This document shows positions 1 to 10,792 of a stretch of DNA of 64,000 nt, in pieces. The position numbers and the translations under genes are program-made. The notes below the pieces were generated by a model, which worked only from the letters and a program-made list of their open reading frames with translations, had not been told where the DNA came from and ran no database searches. Position 1 is the stretch's first letter. Each line of letters opens with the position of its first letter. Location of the stretch: positions 18,761,858 through 18,825,857 of the forward strand of contig CM060854.1 of NCBI GenBank assembly GCA_030737835.1. The letters run 5' to 3'. The DNA is from Acorus gramineus. Taxonomy: Eukaryota > Streptophyta > Magnoliopsida > Acorales > Acoraceae.

Positions 1-112
1 ATGTTGACAGTCAGTATGGTAGTTGGTGAAACTTTTGTTAAGGTTTCAGTTTCTTTATAAAAAAATATATATATAAAAAATAAGTTTGGTACAAAAATAA
101 AATAAAATAAAA

Positions 113-421
113 GGGTTGTTTAGTTTCCACCTTCTAAAACATGCAAAGTATTAAGAACCCTCTTTAAAACACAATATTATTACAAGCTCTCTTAAAATGT
201 TATCAAGTTTTATAAAAAATTTAACAGTCAATAACTAAGAATATTAGAAAAATATTTTATCTCAAAATATGTATATTGACTATTTTACACTCCATCCTTT
301 CATTAATGAAAAAGGTCTTAAGTACATCTCTTCTCTTTAGAGTGTTGGAGATTCATTTTTTATTTTTTTTGTATAAACAAAGCTTCAAGAAGTATGCTTT
401 ATTTGATAAAAAAAGGAAAAA
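113..421. repeat. Left arm of a foldback Mutator-like MITE
   Basis: This stretch and 9525-9753 read as inverted copies of each other over about 200 bp. The outer ends match as GGGTTGTTTAGTTTCCACC against GGGTTATTTAGCTTCCACC. An identical 9 bp sequence, AAAATAAAA, flanks both outer ends (104-112 and 9754-9762), which fits the 9 bp target duplication of Mutator-like elements. The flanks are AT-rich, so some chance match is possible. A copia element was inserted near the middle at 421/422 and pushed the arms 9 kb apart. No coding sequence is seen. The original element would have been about 0.54 kb. Confidence 0.8.
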
Positions 422-716
422 TGTTGTGAATATAGTGGATAACCACTACTCCTCAAAGCCATAACATCCCCCACTCTTCAACTCCATAACCTCCACTATT
501 AATCACCCCACTATCTACCACCTCACCTCTATAGACTTGTAAATCTCCCTTTTGGGATTCCTCCATGCACCTTATAAATAGAGGGGTTTCTCATGTATTC
601 CACACCCAACCAAAAAATAGTAAATAAGAAACATCTCTCTACTTCTCTTCTTTCTATATGCTTGTTTGCTTTGTGTATGTGTACTTCTGTATATATATTT
701 TACTTAGTTTATAATA
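422..716 (+). repeat. 5' LTR of copia A
   Basis: About 295 bp, matching 9235-9524 and the LTRs of copia B at 15952 and 27792. It contains a TATA-like box (TTATAAATAGAGG, near 571-583) about 140 bp before its end, the usual place for an LTR promoter. Downstream comes the conserved CGTTATCAGCACGACGAC motif shared with copia B. Confidence 0.9.
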
Positions 717-1474
717 CGTTATCAGCACGACGACGCTCTAGTTCACTTCGTCAAAGAGGTTTGTATTTTAGTGAGTTCATGATGTTCAAATCATCATGAT
801 TTCATTTTGTTTACAAAATGATTGGATGTCAACAGTACCCGGTTTGTGATATTTTTTCATGTGATTTTTTGAAAAGTATGCACTATTTACTCGTATAATT
901 GTTTACAATTTCTTACATGAAAATTTTATTAGTTTTCATTGCATAATGAGATTTGAAAAAAACAAATTTAGTGTTACAGGTACTAAATATTATTCCTCCT
1001 AGACATTGTATGATCTTATACTTCATGTTATTATTATTATTATTATTACTGTGAATGATACACCTCATGTTAATAATGCAAGCACACATGCAGCTATATA
1101 CTTATATATTCTACAGGTTGGTGTAGGCTCTCCCACATTCATAGTAGCATGTATTAATTGTAGTTGAGAAAGAAAAGTGACAAGAATTACAAATTTCAAA
1201 GCACAGGAATTGCTCGTAGCACATTTTTCATTTTCTTCGTGGAATATATGACTTTGCCCAATTTGTTCCATATTCATATATATATAAAAAGAAAAAAAAA
1301 ATTGGCTGAGATGATTAAAATTTGTAGCTTAAAATTTTTTCTGTTTGACTATGGAATTATATTTTGATGTTTCACTTATTGCTTAGATTTGTGTTAACAT
1401 CAGTCCTTATTCCTTGTATCAATTAATTTGATATTTATAAACATCTGATTTGATATTCATTTTAATGTTACAAT

Positions 1475-1810
1475 GTCATGTGTCCCTATAGGACCATACA
1501 AAAATTGTATTTACATGGATCCCTGAAGGACCATGTAGAAGTTATGAATAATGTGTCCTAATAAGACCATGCAAATTTTATTTTATCCCTGAAGGACTAC
1601 AAAAATTATTACATGGATCCTTGGAGGATCATGTGAAAGATATGATTAGAATGTGTCCCTGAAGGACCGTATAATTTTTATCCCTGAAGGATATATGTAC
1701 ACAAATCATGATTGCTCGTGTCTCTGTATGACCAAACAAAAGTTATATGATATATTTTTTGTGTCCTTGAAGGACCAAATAAAAAAAAATCCATGTATCC
1801 CAGGAACATG
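1475..1810 (+). repeat. Array of small hairpin motifs in the copia A leader
   Basis: A motif close to GTCCCTGAAGGACCA recurs about nine times with 30-45 bp spacing (near 1481, 1517, 1552, 1586, 1615, 1652, 1679, 1718, 1761). The core GTCC-N4-GGAC is self-complementary, so each copy could form a tiny stem-loop in RNA. The same array is present in copia B (17035-17281 and on after the solo LTR at 20459). It lies between the primer site and the gag remnant. Its function is unknown; packaging or translation control is speculation. Confidence 0.7.
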
Positions 1811-1869
1811 TAAATTATTATTACATTTCACCATCATCATCATAATGAAGAAGATTTAAATATTAAAAA

Positions 1870-2330
1870 CTCAAATATGCTTCAGTTGTAGCAATATTAA
1901 GAGCATCAATTTTATATATTCTCGTTGTCGAACAACGATTTTTTTAAAAATATCATGTAACTCAACTCAATGGCATAACATCATTACCCGAAGTAAATGC
2001 ATTTTATTTTATGTTCGCCATAGAAGTTGTGGTCATGAATGATGAGATCATGATTTATATAATTGAAAGCACAACAATCATAAAGTTTATAAAATATCTT
2101 AAATCACTAGAAGTGGTTTGCTATTAAACTAAAGCATAATTGAAGGGAAAAGGGTTGCAGAACAAACCCCTAACACAAGGAAAATGATTGTTATTTATTT
2201 GGTGCTTAAAAATATGGTCACGTACCTGATGTACAATCAGACTTTTATAAAAAAAAATTTGTTATCTAAAATGCATTTTTTCTTATTTTTATATTTATCT
2301 TATTTATTTCATTTTTCTTTTTACAAGAAT
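1870..2330 (+). pseudogene. gag C-terminal remnant of copia A
   Basis: Weak similarity in reading frame to the end of gag of TNT-type copia elements, including a stretch resembling LPEVNA near 1990-2000. Most of gag is not recognisable. The better preserved copy is in copia B at about 20617-21050. It is fossil sequence and not expected to make protein. Confidence 0.5.
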
Positions 2331-2337
2331 GGCTATG

Positions 2338-5300
2338 TGTCACGCCCCAGGGCGGCCGTCCCCGGGACGCGACAAGTGTATATATGATATCAGTAAACAA
2401 GAATCAATAATATACTCATACAACAACTGAAATGACAACACAGATAAAAGCAGGGCTGACATAATATATACACCAAATGCGGAAGCTAAAAAGACTGAGT
2501 CTGTAATCAAAATATACTACAGACTCGATACATAATCATATGTCCTGTGGGAGCCAACATGTCCATACATATACAAATAAAAGTCCATACATATCCCAAC
2601 TAGGTGCCCAAGCACAGAATATATACGTACAACAAGAGAAGGGTGCTGATGGCCTCAAAACTCGTGGGACGTGGCGCTACTCCTCTACTGGTGTAGTCGC
2701 TCGGGAAGCTCCTCCCTCAGAGATCACTGAAAAAGATAATATGCGAGGGGTGAGCCACACGCTCAGTGAATAGCACAACCCATGCATACAGTTCATATTA
2801 ACCACATTTAAATCAAGCCAATAGCCCAAAGCGGCATAAACATCACAAATCCGGGGGGTTCGTCACATCGCCGAACCGCCATACCCTTACCCTCACCCTC
2901 ACCCTCAATAGGTGACCTAGGATGTTGGGACTTAATGAGTGGATAATCATCCATACATAATCCTGTGGGTCGTCGCATCGCCGGCCCACCATACCCTCAC
3001 CCTCACCTCTCAACAGGTGACCTAGGCTCTTGGGACTGACTAGGCTGTTGGTCACCCTCGGTCCACCGATAGTCTCTCCCCACTCCGTAGGTCGTTTGGC
3101 CACTTCCACGTTCGGCGCAGTCCTTCTACCAAATCAGGAGGCGCCTACTGATGGAAGCCCCTGCATGGGACAACCTTTCTAACGCCGGGGTAGTCTCTAC
3201 ACAGATCCAACAGAGGGAACAGAACAGCCTATCCATCGCATATGATCCACTCGGATCCGCTGACAGCACCACTCTACAACTCTAATGCCTTGAATTCCTC
3301 TGAATTCCACCAGCGCGCATAACCAAGATGCGGGGAAAATACATAAGGTAAAATGAGGAAAAGAGACCTTGGGAGGGTAACCTGAGATCCCGATGTAGGA
3401 CACCCCGACAACCAAACAAGGAACACGGAGTACCCTAACCCGGGTCTCAATGTTAACCTCGCAAGGCCCCCCTTATATTCCCCAAGGCATGCTATCAATA
3501 TTAAAGCTTGCATTTAATTAAATAAATCAAACTAATAGGACGCATGCACAAGTCAGGGCTTTCCTAGCATGATAACGGGGTGACATGATACATGGCTCAT
3601 GCACAAAACCTAAGGGTGCAAGTCCGTAACATACAAGTCTAGGGTGGCATGCATTCTACACACACACATCATGCTTACATGGATTATATCAAAGCAGTTA
3701 ATACTAACTATAAGCCCCAGGGGAGGACGGTACACGCCCAAAGCATGTAGCGCCTCCCAAACTGGGTTGGGTTGTCCCACTCACCGGAAATCGGGTCGAC
3801 GCGCGACCGTCCGTCGAGATCTGCAAGACAGGGTATTAACTGGTGAGTATAAATCCACAAATACCCAAAATACACAATTAAATACCCAAAACCCACAACA
3901 AACACCCAACACTCGGGCAAACGTGCACACGACCCGTACGCACACTAACCCGAGCACTCCGGCAACCACCCGCACCCCCGGCAACCACTCGCACGGCCAC
4001 CCGATCGCCCGGGTGCACCGCCACGCTTCAGCCCGCGCACCCCGCGCACCGCCGGCACCTCGCCGCGCCTCGCGCGCACCACAGCAGCCTCACCGCGCCC
4101 CGTGAGCACCGCACTGCCTCGCCGCGCCCCCGCGCGCACCACACTGCCTCCCGCACGAACTCTCCTCGGCCATCACCTCGCGCACGCACCACCCCTGCCT
4201 CGGCCATCACCTCACGCACGCACCACCCCTGCCTCGGCCATCACCTCGCGCACGCACCACCCCTGCTTCGGCCATCACCTCGCGCACGCACCACCCCTGC
4301 CTCGGCCATCACCTCGCGCACGCACCACCCCTGCCTCGGCCATCACCTCGCGCACGCACCACCCCTGCCTCGGCCATCACCTCGCGCACAGCTCCCCGCG
4401 CTCGCACGCCTAGCTGGCCTCCAGCTCTCCCCGAGCGCACGCCCGCGCGCACGCTCGCGCACACGCACGCGCGCGCCCCAGCACGCACTCCGCGCGCATC
4501 GACCACTCACACATCTCCCCGCACCAGCCGCTCGACCAGACCCGCGCACAGCTGCCCGACCAGCTCCCCGCACCAGACCCGCGCGTACGCACACTCGCGC
4601 ACGCACGCGCGCATGCCCGCGCGCGCCCAGCCTGCGCGCTGCCTGGGCCGCTGCCGCTGCTGCCTGCTGCCCGGAACAGAACCTGCCAGCCCGAGCTCCT
4701 CAACCACCCACCTCCGACCACCCCACGGCCTCCGACCACCACCACAGCCCTCCGACGGCCACCCACCGCCGCCGACCGCCTCCCAACCACAAATCTACCC
4801 TCCTAACATACATCTAAGCATGAAAAAGAGGGAAAGGAGGCTTACCGAGGGGAAGAAGGGAAGTCCGGTTGCTCTCCGCGCACCGAAACCTTTCCCAAAG
4901 GGCTTCCAACGCCCGGATCTACTCCCACCTCCGAAATGGGCCAAAACAGAGGAGAAGAGAGGGCGGACGGAGGGGTAAAACTCGCCGGAATCGAGATTTG
5001 AAACCACCGGGGTGTAGATCGGGACCCGATCTACACTTCCTAGGTTTTAGGTTTTTGGTTTTGAGGGGTCTAAGGGCCTCAAATGGAAGAAAAATGGAGA
5101 AGGAGAGAGAGGGGAAGGGTTGGTAGGGATGATGAATAGTGATTTCAAATTTTAGATCTCACATATATATAGTGTGCGACTTAAAAACCCAGATACGCCC
5201 CGGAACTGCGAAATTTTGGAAACGTTGTCGGAATTCGATGAAATTTTCATGAGTGGCTTAAAATGGCACCAGGACACATAATATGCAGTTAGATTTTCAA

Positions 5301-5437
5301 TCGGAGTCCTCTAACTCAGGACGATAGCTAACAGTCCAAAATTATGCGGTTCCGATCGAAAAATGCAAAAATTTCAAAAACTGCTAAAATGCTTCAATGG
5401 TTACCAGCAGGCCAAAAAAAGTGACACATATATAACA
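2338..5437 (+). mobile_element. Solo LTR 1 of a 3 kb LTR family (gypsy type likely)
   Basis: Begins TGTCACGCCCC and ends ATATAACA, with a perfect 5 bp duplication CTATG at 2333-2337 and 5438-5442. Removing it restores the copia sequence seen intact in copia B (near 21110-21125). Copies 2 and 3 lie at 17282-20458 (reverse) and 23542-26426. No primer site, purine tract, or internal long repeat is seen, so a solo LTR left by recombination between two LTRs is the simplest reading. Long LTRs starting TGTCACGCCCC are known to me from Ty3/gypsy chromoviruses of the Del/Tekay kind; that assignment is inference. The core (about 3900-4800) is extremely rich in CpG. A CCCTCA minisatellite is present at about 2855-3030. 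Confidence 0.85.
4165..4402 (+). repeat. 34 bp tandem repeat, seven copies
   Basis: The unit begins CTCGGCCATCACCTCGCGCA and repeats every 34 bp from 4165, 4199, 4233, 4267, 4301, 4335 and 4369 with very few differences. It lies in the CpG-rich core of solo LTR 1. The other two copies of this LTR do not show the array, so it expanded after this copy inserted or in its recent parent. Confidence 0.9.
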
Positions 5438-5442
5438 CTATG

Positions 5443-8400
5443 GTTGGTGACATCTGTCTAGCAGAGAGCACTACAACACATACGATCCTACGAAATAAAC
5501 AATATTTCTCGACATTGACATTAATCAATGCAAATGTTAATACCATTTCTGGTACTACAAAATTAATTGAAGGCTCTGAAAGAGAAAATATAATAATATA
5601 ACCAGGAGGTACAAAATTTTGTATTAATGATTCATTATATTCAGCAAGATCCAGAAGAAATCTACTAAGTTTTAAGGATATCCGTCTTAATGGATATCAT
5701 ATTGAGACTATCAGTGAAAACAATATGGAGTATTTATGCATTACTTCAATTGTTTCAGGCCAAAAACATATATTAGAGAAACTTCATGCTTTCTCATCCG
5801 AGTTATATTATACAACCATAAAAACAATCGAATCATATGCTGTAACGAACCAGAAGTTCTATGATTCCAATATTTTTACACTTTGGCATGATCGTCTCGG
5901 GCATCCATGATCTACAATGATGCATCGAATAATTGATAATTCATTTGGGCATTCGTTAAAGAACCAGAAGATTCTTTTACCTAATCACTATCAATGCACT
6001 TCGTGCTCACAAGGAAAATTGATAGTTAGACCATCCCCTACAACAAGGAAAATGTTGAGTCACCTACATTTTTGCAAATAATTCAAGGAGATATATGTTG
6101 CCCAATCCACCCCCCATGTGGACCATTCAAGTATTTTATGGTATTGATAGACGCATCTGCTAGATGGTCGCATGTTTATCTATTATCCACTCGGAATGCT
6201 GCATTTGCAAGACTACTTGCTCAGATAATCTGATTACAGTCTCATTTTTTGGATTATCCTATCAAGTCAATACGCCTTGATGGAGCTGATGAATTCACAT
6301 CGAAAATTTTTAACGACTATTGTATGTCGCATGGCATTGATGTTGAACACTATGTTGCTCATGTGCACACCCAAAATGGATTAGTTGAATCATTTATTAA
6401 ACATCTATCTTCAGCTAATTGCACGTCCTATTCTTTTGAGGACAAAATTACCTGTTTCAGCTTGGGGTCACGCTATATTGCATGCAGCAACATTAGTTCG
6501 CCTTCGGCCAACTGCTTATCATCAATATTCCCCTTTACAGCTCGTACTGGGTCATCAACCAAATATTTCACATCTTTGAATTTTTGGTTGTGCTGTACAA
6601 GTTCCTATTGCCCCTACACAACGAACTAAAATGGGCCCTCAACGTCGATTGGGAATTTATGTAGGTTTTGATTCTCCTTCTATTATAAGATATCTTGAAC
6701 CATTGACAGGGGATGTTTTTACCGCTCGATTTACGGATTGTCATTTTGATGAGACAATATTCCCGTCGTTAGGGGGAGAAAATCCATCGCCAGAAGAACG
6801 ACGTGAACTTACATGGCAAACTCCATCTTTGTCTCATCTTGATCCTCGCACTAATCAATGTGAAACTGAAGTGCAAAGAATCACCCATCTTCAAAGAATT
6901 GCACATCAATTGCCAGATTCATTCAATGATGCAGCAAAAATGATGAAATCACATATTCCAGTTTGTAATACTCCAGCTCGGATTAATGTTTCAATAGGAA
7001 AAATTGTTAATATGCAGGCTCATGAATAAACAAAAAAATGCCTGAAGCGTGAAAGACTTATAGGCTCAAAAGATTCAGCTCCCCGAAGGAGAAAAACAAT
7101 GAAGAATAATTCTCTAGAAGAGTATGAAACACTTGAAAGACCCACAATAATAACTCCTACAGAGGAAGAAGCCCCTGAAGTGACACAAGTTCCCGAAGAG
7201 ACTGATTTCCCTAAAGTGACGCCCGTGCATGAAGAACAAGTACATGGAAATGAAGAAATTTTCATAAATTATGCACATTCACAAATATTATGAGATTGAA
7301 AGCAAGTGCTTGTTGATGATATATTCTCATTTGCAATAGCTACATAAATCATTTCAGATAATGATTTAGAACCACGTTCAGTGGATGAATGCAGACGAAA
7401 AAATTGTTGGCCACAATGGAAAGCTGCTATTCAAACAGAATTGGATTCACTTGCAAAACACCAAGTATTTGGACCAGTAGTCCTAACCCCTGAATAAACC
7501 AGTAGGATGTAAATGGGTGTTTGCGAGAAAACGAAATGAAAGAAACGAGATTGTTAGATACAAAGCTCGTCTTGTGGCACAGGGTTTCCTGTAGAGACCT
7601 GGGATAGATTTTGAAGAGACATATTCTCCTGTGATGGACACAATCACATTTCGGTATTTAATTAGTCTTGTAGTCTCAGAAAGACTTGACATGCATCTAA
7701 TGGATGTGGTTACTGCATATTTATATGGAAAATTAGATACCGACATTTATATGAAAGTTCCTGAAGGACTAAAATTGCCTGAAGCAAAACCACAAAACAT
7801 GTACTCAATCAAGCTAAGACGATCTTTGTATGGATTAAAGCAATCTGGACGAATGTGGTATAACCGTCTTAGTGAGTACTTAATAAAAGAAGGATATGTC
7901 AATGATCCAATATGCCCCTATGTATTTATTAAGAAAACGGAACTCGGATTTGTCATTATTGCAGTATATGTTGATGATATTAATCTAATTGGGACTCCTG
8001 AAGAGCTCGAAAAGACTTCCGAATATCTGAAAAGAAAAAGGAGTTTGAAATGAAAGATCTTGGAAAAACAATATACTGTCTCGGCTTGCAGATTGAGCAA
8101 AGTTCAAATCAGATACTTGTTTATCAAACAACATATGTGGATAAAATCCTGAAGCGTTTTAATATGGACAAATGTCATCTATTAAGTACTCCTATGGTAG
8201 TAAGGTTACTTGACCCAAAGAATGACCCTTTTCGTCCAAAAGAAGATACTGAAAATCTTCTTGGTCCTGAAGTACCATATCTTAGTGCAATTGGTGCCTT
8301 ATTATATTTGACCCAATGCACTAGACCTGACATTGCATTTTCAGTTAATTTATTGGCTAGATTTAGCTCTGCACCAACTCAAAGGCATTGGAATGTTGTG

Positions 8401-8982
8401 AAGCACATTTTTCGTTATCTTCATGGAACGTCAGACATGGGTCTATTCTATGCAAATGATTCCAATAATGGTGCACAACTAAAGGGTTATGCAGATTCAG
8501 GATATTTTTCAGATCCTCACAAAGCTCGCTCACAAACAGGCTATGTATTCAATTGCGGTGGCACAACAATCTCTTGGCAATCTATGAAATAGACTTTGGT
8601 CGTCACGTCTTCTAACCACTCTGAGATTCTTGCACTCCACGAAGCAAGCCAGAAATGCGTGTGGATAAGGTCCTTGGTTCATCATATTCGTACTGCATGC
8701 GAACTATCTCTCATTACAAATGTTCCAACAACTATATATGAAGACAATGCAGCATGCATTGCTCAAATCAAAGGGGGATATATCAAGGGTGATAGAACGA
8801 AGCATATTTCTCCAAAATTCTTTTACACTCATGAGCTCCAGCAGAGACATGAAATTGATGTTCAACAAATTCAGTCAAAAGACAATCTTGCAGATTTGTT
8901 CACTAAAGCTTTGTTGACGTCAACATTCAAGAAGCTGGTGTATGAAATCGGGATGCAACGAGTTTGGGACCAAAATTCTTGA
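5443..8982 (+). pseudogene. Copia A pol remains: protease, integrase, RT, RNase H
   Basis: Decayed polyprotein. Recognisable parts are the protease start just after 5443, the integrase zinc region (WHDRLGHP near 5890) and core (HTQNG near 6370), a linker rich in acidic residues (7100-7290), RT motifs (LYGLKQSGRMWY near 7830 and YVDDI near 7970), and RNase H with IYEDNAACIAQIKG (near 8735) and a terminal LADLFTKAL (near 8890). The closest relative visible is copia B, in the same order. It is a fossil with many breaks. Confidence 0.88.
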
Positions 8983-9234
8983 AATCTTGTATTTATGATG
9001 GGGAGTAATTTTTTATATCAATTTGCGAACTGTACTCTTTTTCCTTCGCCTAGGTTTTGCCCATTGAGTTTTCCTCGCAAGGTTTTAATGAGGCAGTGTC
9101 AAACGCATACACCATTATACGATTAAGTTACATTGTACTCTTTTTCCTTCGCTTTGGTTTTTTTCCCATTGGGTTTTCCAAGAAAGGTTTTAATGAGGCA
9201 ATTATCTTAGCGTGGTGGTCATTCAAGAGGGGAG

Positions 9235-9524
9235 TGTTGTGAATATAGTGGATAACCACCACTCCTCAAAGCCATAACCTCCCCCACTCTTCTACTCCAT
9301 AACCCCCACTATTAATCACCCTACTATCTACCCCCTCATCTCTATAGACTTGTAACTCTCCCTTTTGGGATTTCTCCATGCACCCTATAAATAGAGGGGT
9401 TTCTCATATATTCCACAACCAACCAACAAATAGTGAATAAGAATCTCTCTCTACTTTTCTTCTATATGCTTGTGTGATTTGTTTATGTATACTTGTGTGT
9501 ATGTATTCTACTTAGTTTATAACA
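9235..9524 (+). repeat. 3' LTR of copia A
   Basis: 290 bp, preceded by the purine tract AAGAGGGGAG. It carries the same TATA-like box as the 5' copy. It ends at CA-9524, followed by A-rich sequence of the MITE. Confidence 0.9.
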
Positions 9525-9753
9525 AAAAGAACATTTGATTCCTAAAGACCTTTTTCACTTATCAGAAGGGTAAAATAGTCAATATATTGAGATGGAATAT
9601 TCCTTTAATATTCTTAATTTGTTGATTGTTGGATTGTTTTTTATAAAGCTAGGTAACATTTTAAGAGGATTTATAATAATAATCATAATATTGTGTTTTG
9701 GATAGAGTTTTTAATAATTTTTCTCCTTAAGAGGGGTGGAAGCTAAATAACCC
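9525..9753. repeat. Right arm of the foldback Mutator-like MITE
   Basis: Reverse-complement partner of 113-330. It ends with GGTGGAAGCTAAATAACCC at 9753, directly followed by the 9 bp AAAATAAAA (9754-9762) also found at 104-112. This brings transposon DNA to about 105 bp upstream of the UGT-1 start codon. Confidence 0.8.
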
Positions 9754-9867
9754 AAAATAAAAAGTCGGAACAACCTGTTCGGATCCTTCCATGTAAATCA
9801 CTCCAAATGATCAAGTGCAAAACACAACCTTTCCACTGTGTTTTAAAAAACCTCCCTCCAAAAAGCC

Positions 9868-10616
9868 ATGAAAGGTCCCAACTATGAAGACCTTCACTTC
9901 ATTCTCCTCCCACAGATGTCCCAAGGCCACATGATCCCCATGTTCGACATCGCCGCCCTCCTCGCCCTCCGCGGCGCCTCCGTCACCTTCATCACCACCC
10001 CCTCAACGCCGCCCGCCTCCGCCCAGCCCTCTCCCCCCACCACCCCATCTCCCTCGTCGCCCTCCCCTTCCCCTCCGCCGACTTCGGCCTCCCCGTCGGT
10101 TGCGAGAGCTTTGACACGCTCCCCTCCCCCGACCTCATGCGCGCCTTCTTCAAGGCCTCAAAAACCCTCCTTGCGCCTTCGGTCCGGTACCTCCGGCGAC
10201 ACCCCATCCCGCCGAGCTGCGTCATCGCCGACGTTTTCTTCCCGTGGGCGTGGGAGATCGCACGGGAGTTTGGCGTCCCGAGGCTCACCTTCTCCGACTT
10301 CAACTGCTTCTCCACGCTCTGCTTCTCCATGCTCTGCGTCCGCAACCTGCGAGCGCACGGCGTGCTCGAGCGCGTCGGGTCCGAGACCGAGAGCTTCGTC
10401 GTGCCGGAGATGCCTCACGAGGTCGCGCTCATGAAGGCGCAGCTGCCTGTGGAGGCGCGGTTCGTGGACTTGAGAGCGGAAATGAGAGAGGCGGAGGAGA
10501 CGGCGGACGACGTCGTGTTGAACAGCTTCGAAGAGATTGAGCGAGAGTACCTGAACGTCTACCGCGAGACGACAGGGAAGGAAGCTTGGGCGATCGGACC
10601 GGTCTCGCTTTCTAAC
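9868..10616 (+). pseudogene. UGT-1 exon 1, UDP-glycosyltransferase (UGT73-like) pseudogene
   Basis: N-terminal acceptor-binding half of a plant family 1 glycosyltransferase. The start [16 protein letters not shown] matches UGT-2 and UGT-3. The catalytic His is seen in SQGHMIPM, and the partner Asp in [11 protein letters not shown]. The exon ends GPVSLSN and a GTAGGT donor follows at 10617. Compared with UGT-2, a run of six C is five C near 9998-10005, which shifts the frame after about 45 codons. The rest of the exon then reads well in another frame (from 10137 on: [12 protein letters not shown] to GPVSLSN). The exon is 749 bp, not a multiple of three. Only 105 bp of its own upstream sequence remains before the MITE. 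Exon 2 lies 17.5 kb away. I judge it a pseudogene; a sequencing error alone would not explain the lesions in exon 2. Confidence 0.9.
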
Positions 10617-10644
10617 GTAGGTGGACTATGATAGAGTTAGAGAG

Positions 10645-10779
10645 TGTTAGAATGAGATAATGAAATAATGGGAATCCTTGTATTTCACTTAGGGTTTAAT
10701 CCCTTTATATATACAAGTGTCTAAGAGTTACACGTGTAATACACTACACATATTATGAGATAACACATATAATCTAGCA
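10645..10779 (-). repeat. 3' LTR of copia C
   Basis: 135 bp, paired with 15362-15494. It starts TGTTAGAATGAG and ends AATCTAGCA on the plus strand. TATATATA lies in the middle. Confidence 0.92.
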
Positions 10780-10792
10780 GCCCCTCTCAAAC

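Larger units (their letters stand above)
422..9524 (+). mobile_element. Copia A: Ty1/copia LTR retrotransposon, broken
   Basis: The element starts TGTTGTGAATATAG and ends TTTATAACA. LTRs lie at 422-716 and 9235-9524, followed and preceded by a plausible primer site (from about 717) and a purine tract just before 9235. The flanks are poly-A on both sides (417-421 and 9525-9529), so the target duplication is AT-rich and near-perfect only. The protein parts are of the type found in TNT1-94-like polyproteins, in the order gag remnant, protease, integrase, reverse transcriptase, RNase H. The two LTRs differ at roughly 8-9% of sites by eye, suggesting about 3 million years. It is a fossil with roughly ten or more breaks. 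A solo LTR of another family sits inside it (2338-5437). It is itself inserted in a foldback MITE. Confidence 0.93.

Noticed and set aside
2855-3050. CRISPR-like spaced repeats
   Set aside because: Eukaryotic minisatellite in an LTR; spacing and context do not fit.
3644-4978. Long proline/alanine/arginine-rich frames on both strands
   Set aside because: Composition artefact of the CpG-rich core of solo LTR 1; frames overlap on all strands and match nothing. Same for 17909-18740 and 24966-25791.
2338-5437. DNA transposon with TGTCAC/GTGACA inverted ends
   Set aside because: The true edges, fixed by 5 bp duplications, are TG...CA; the GTGACA lies inside the right edge. An LTR fits better.
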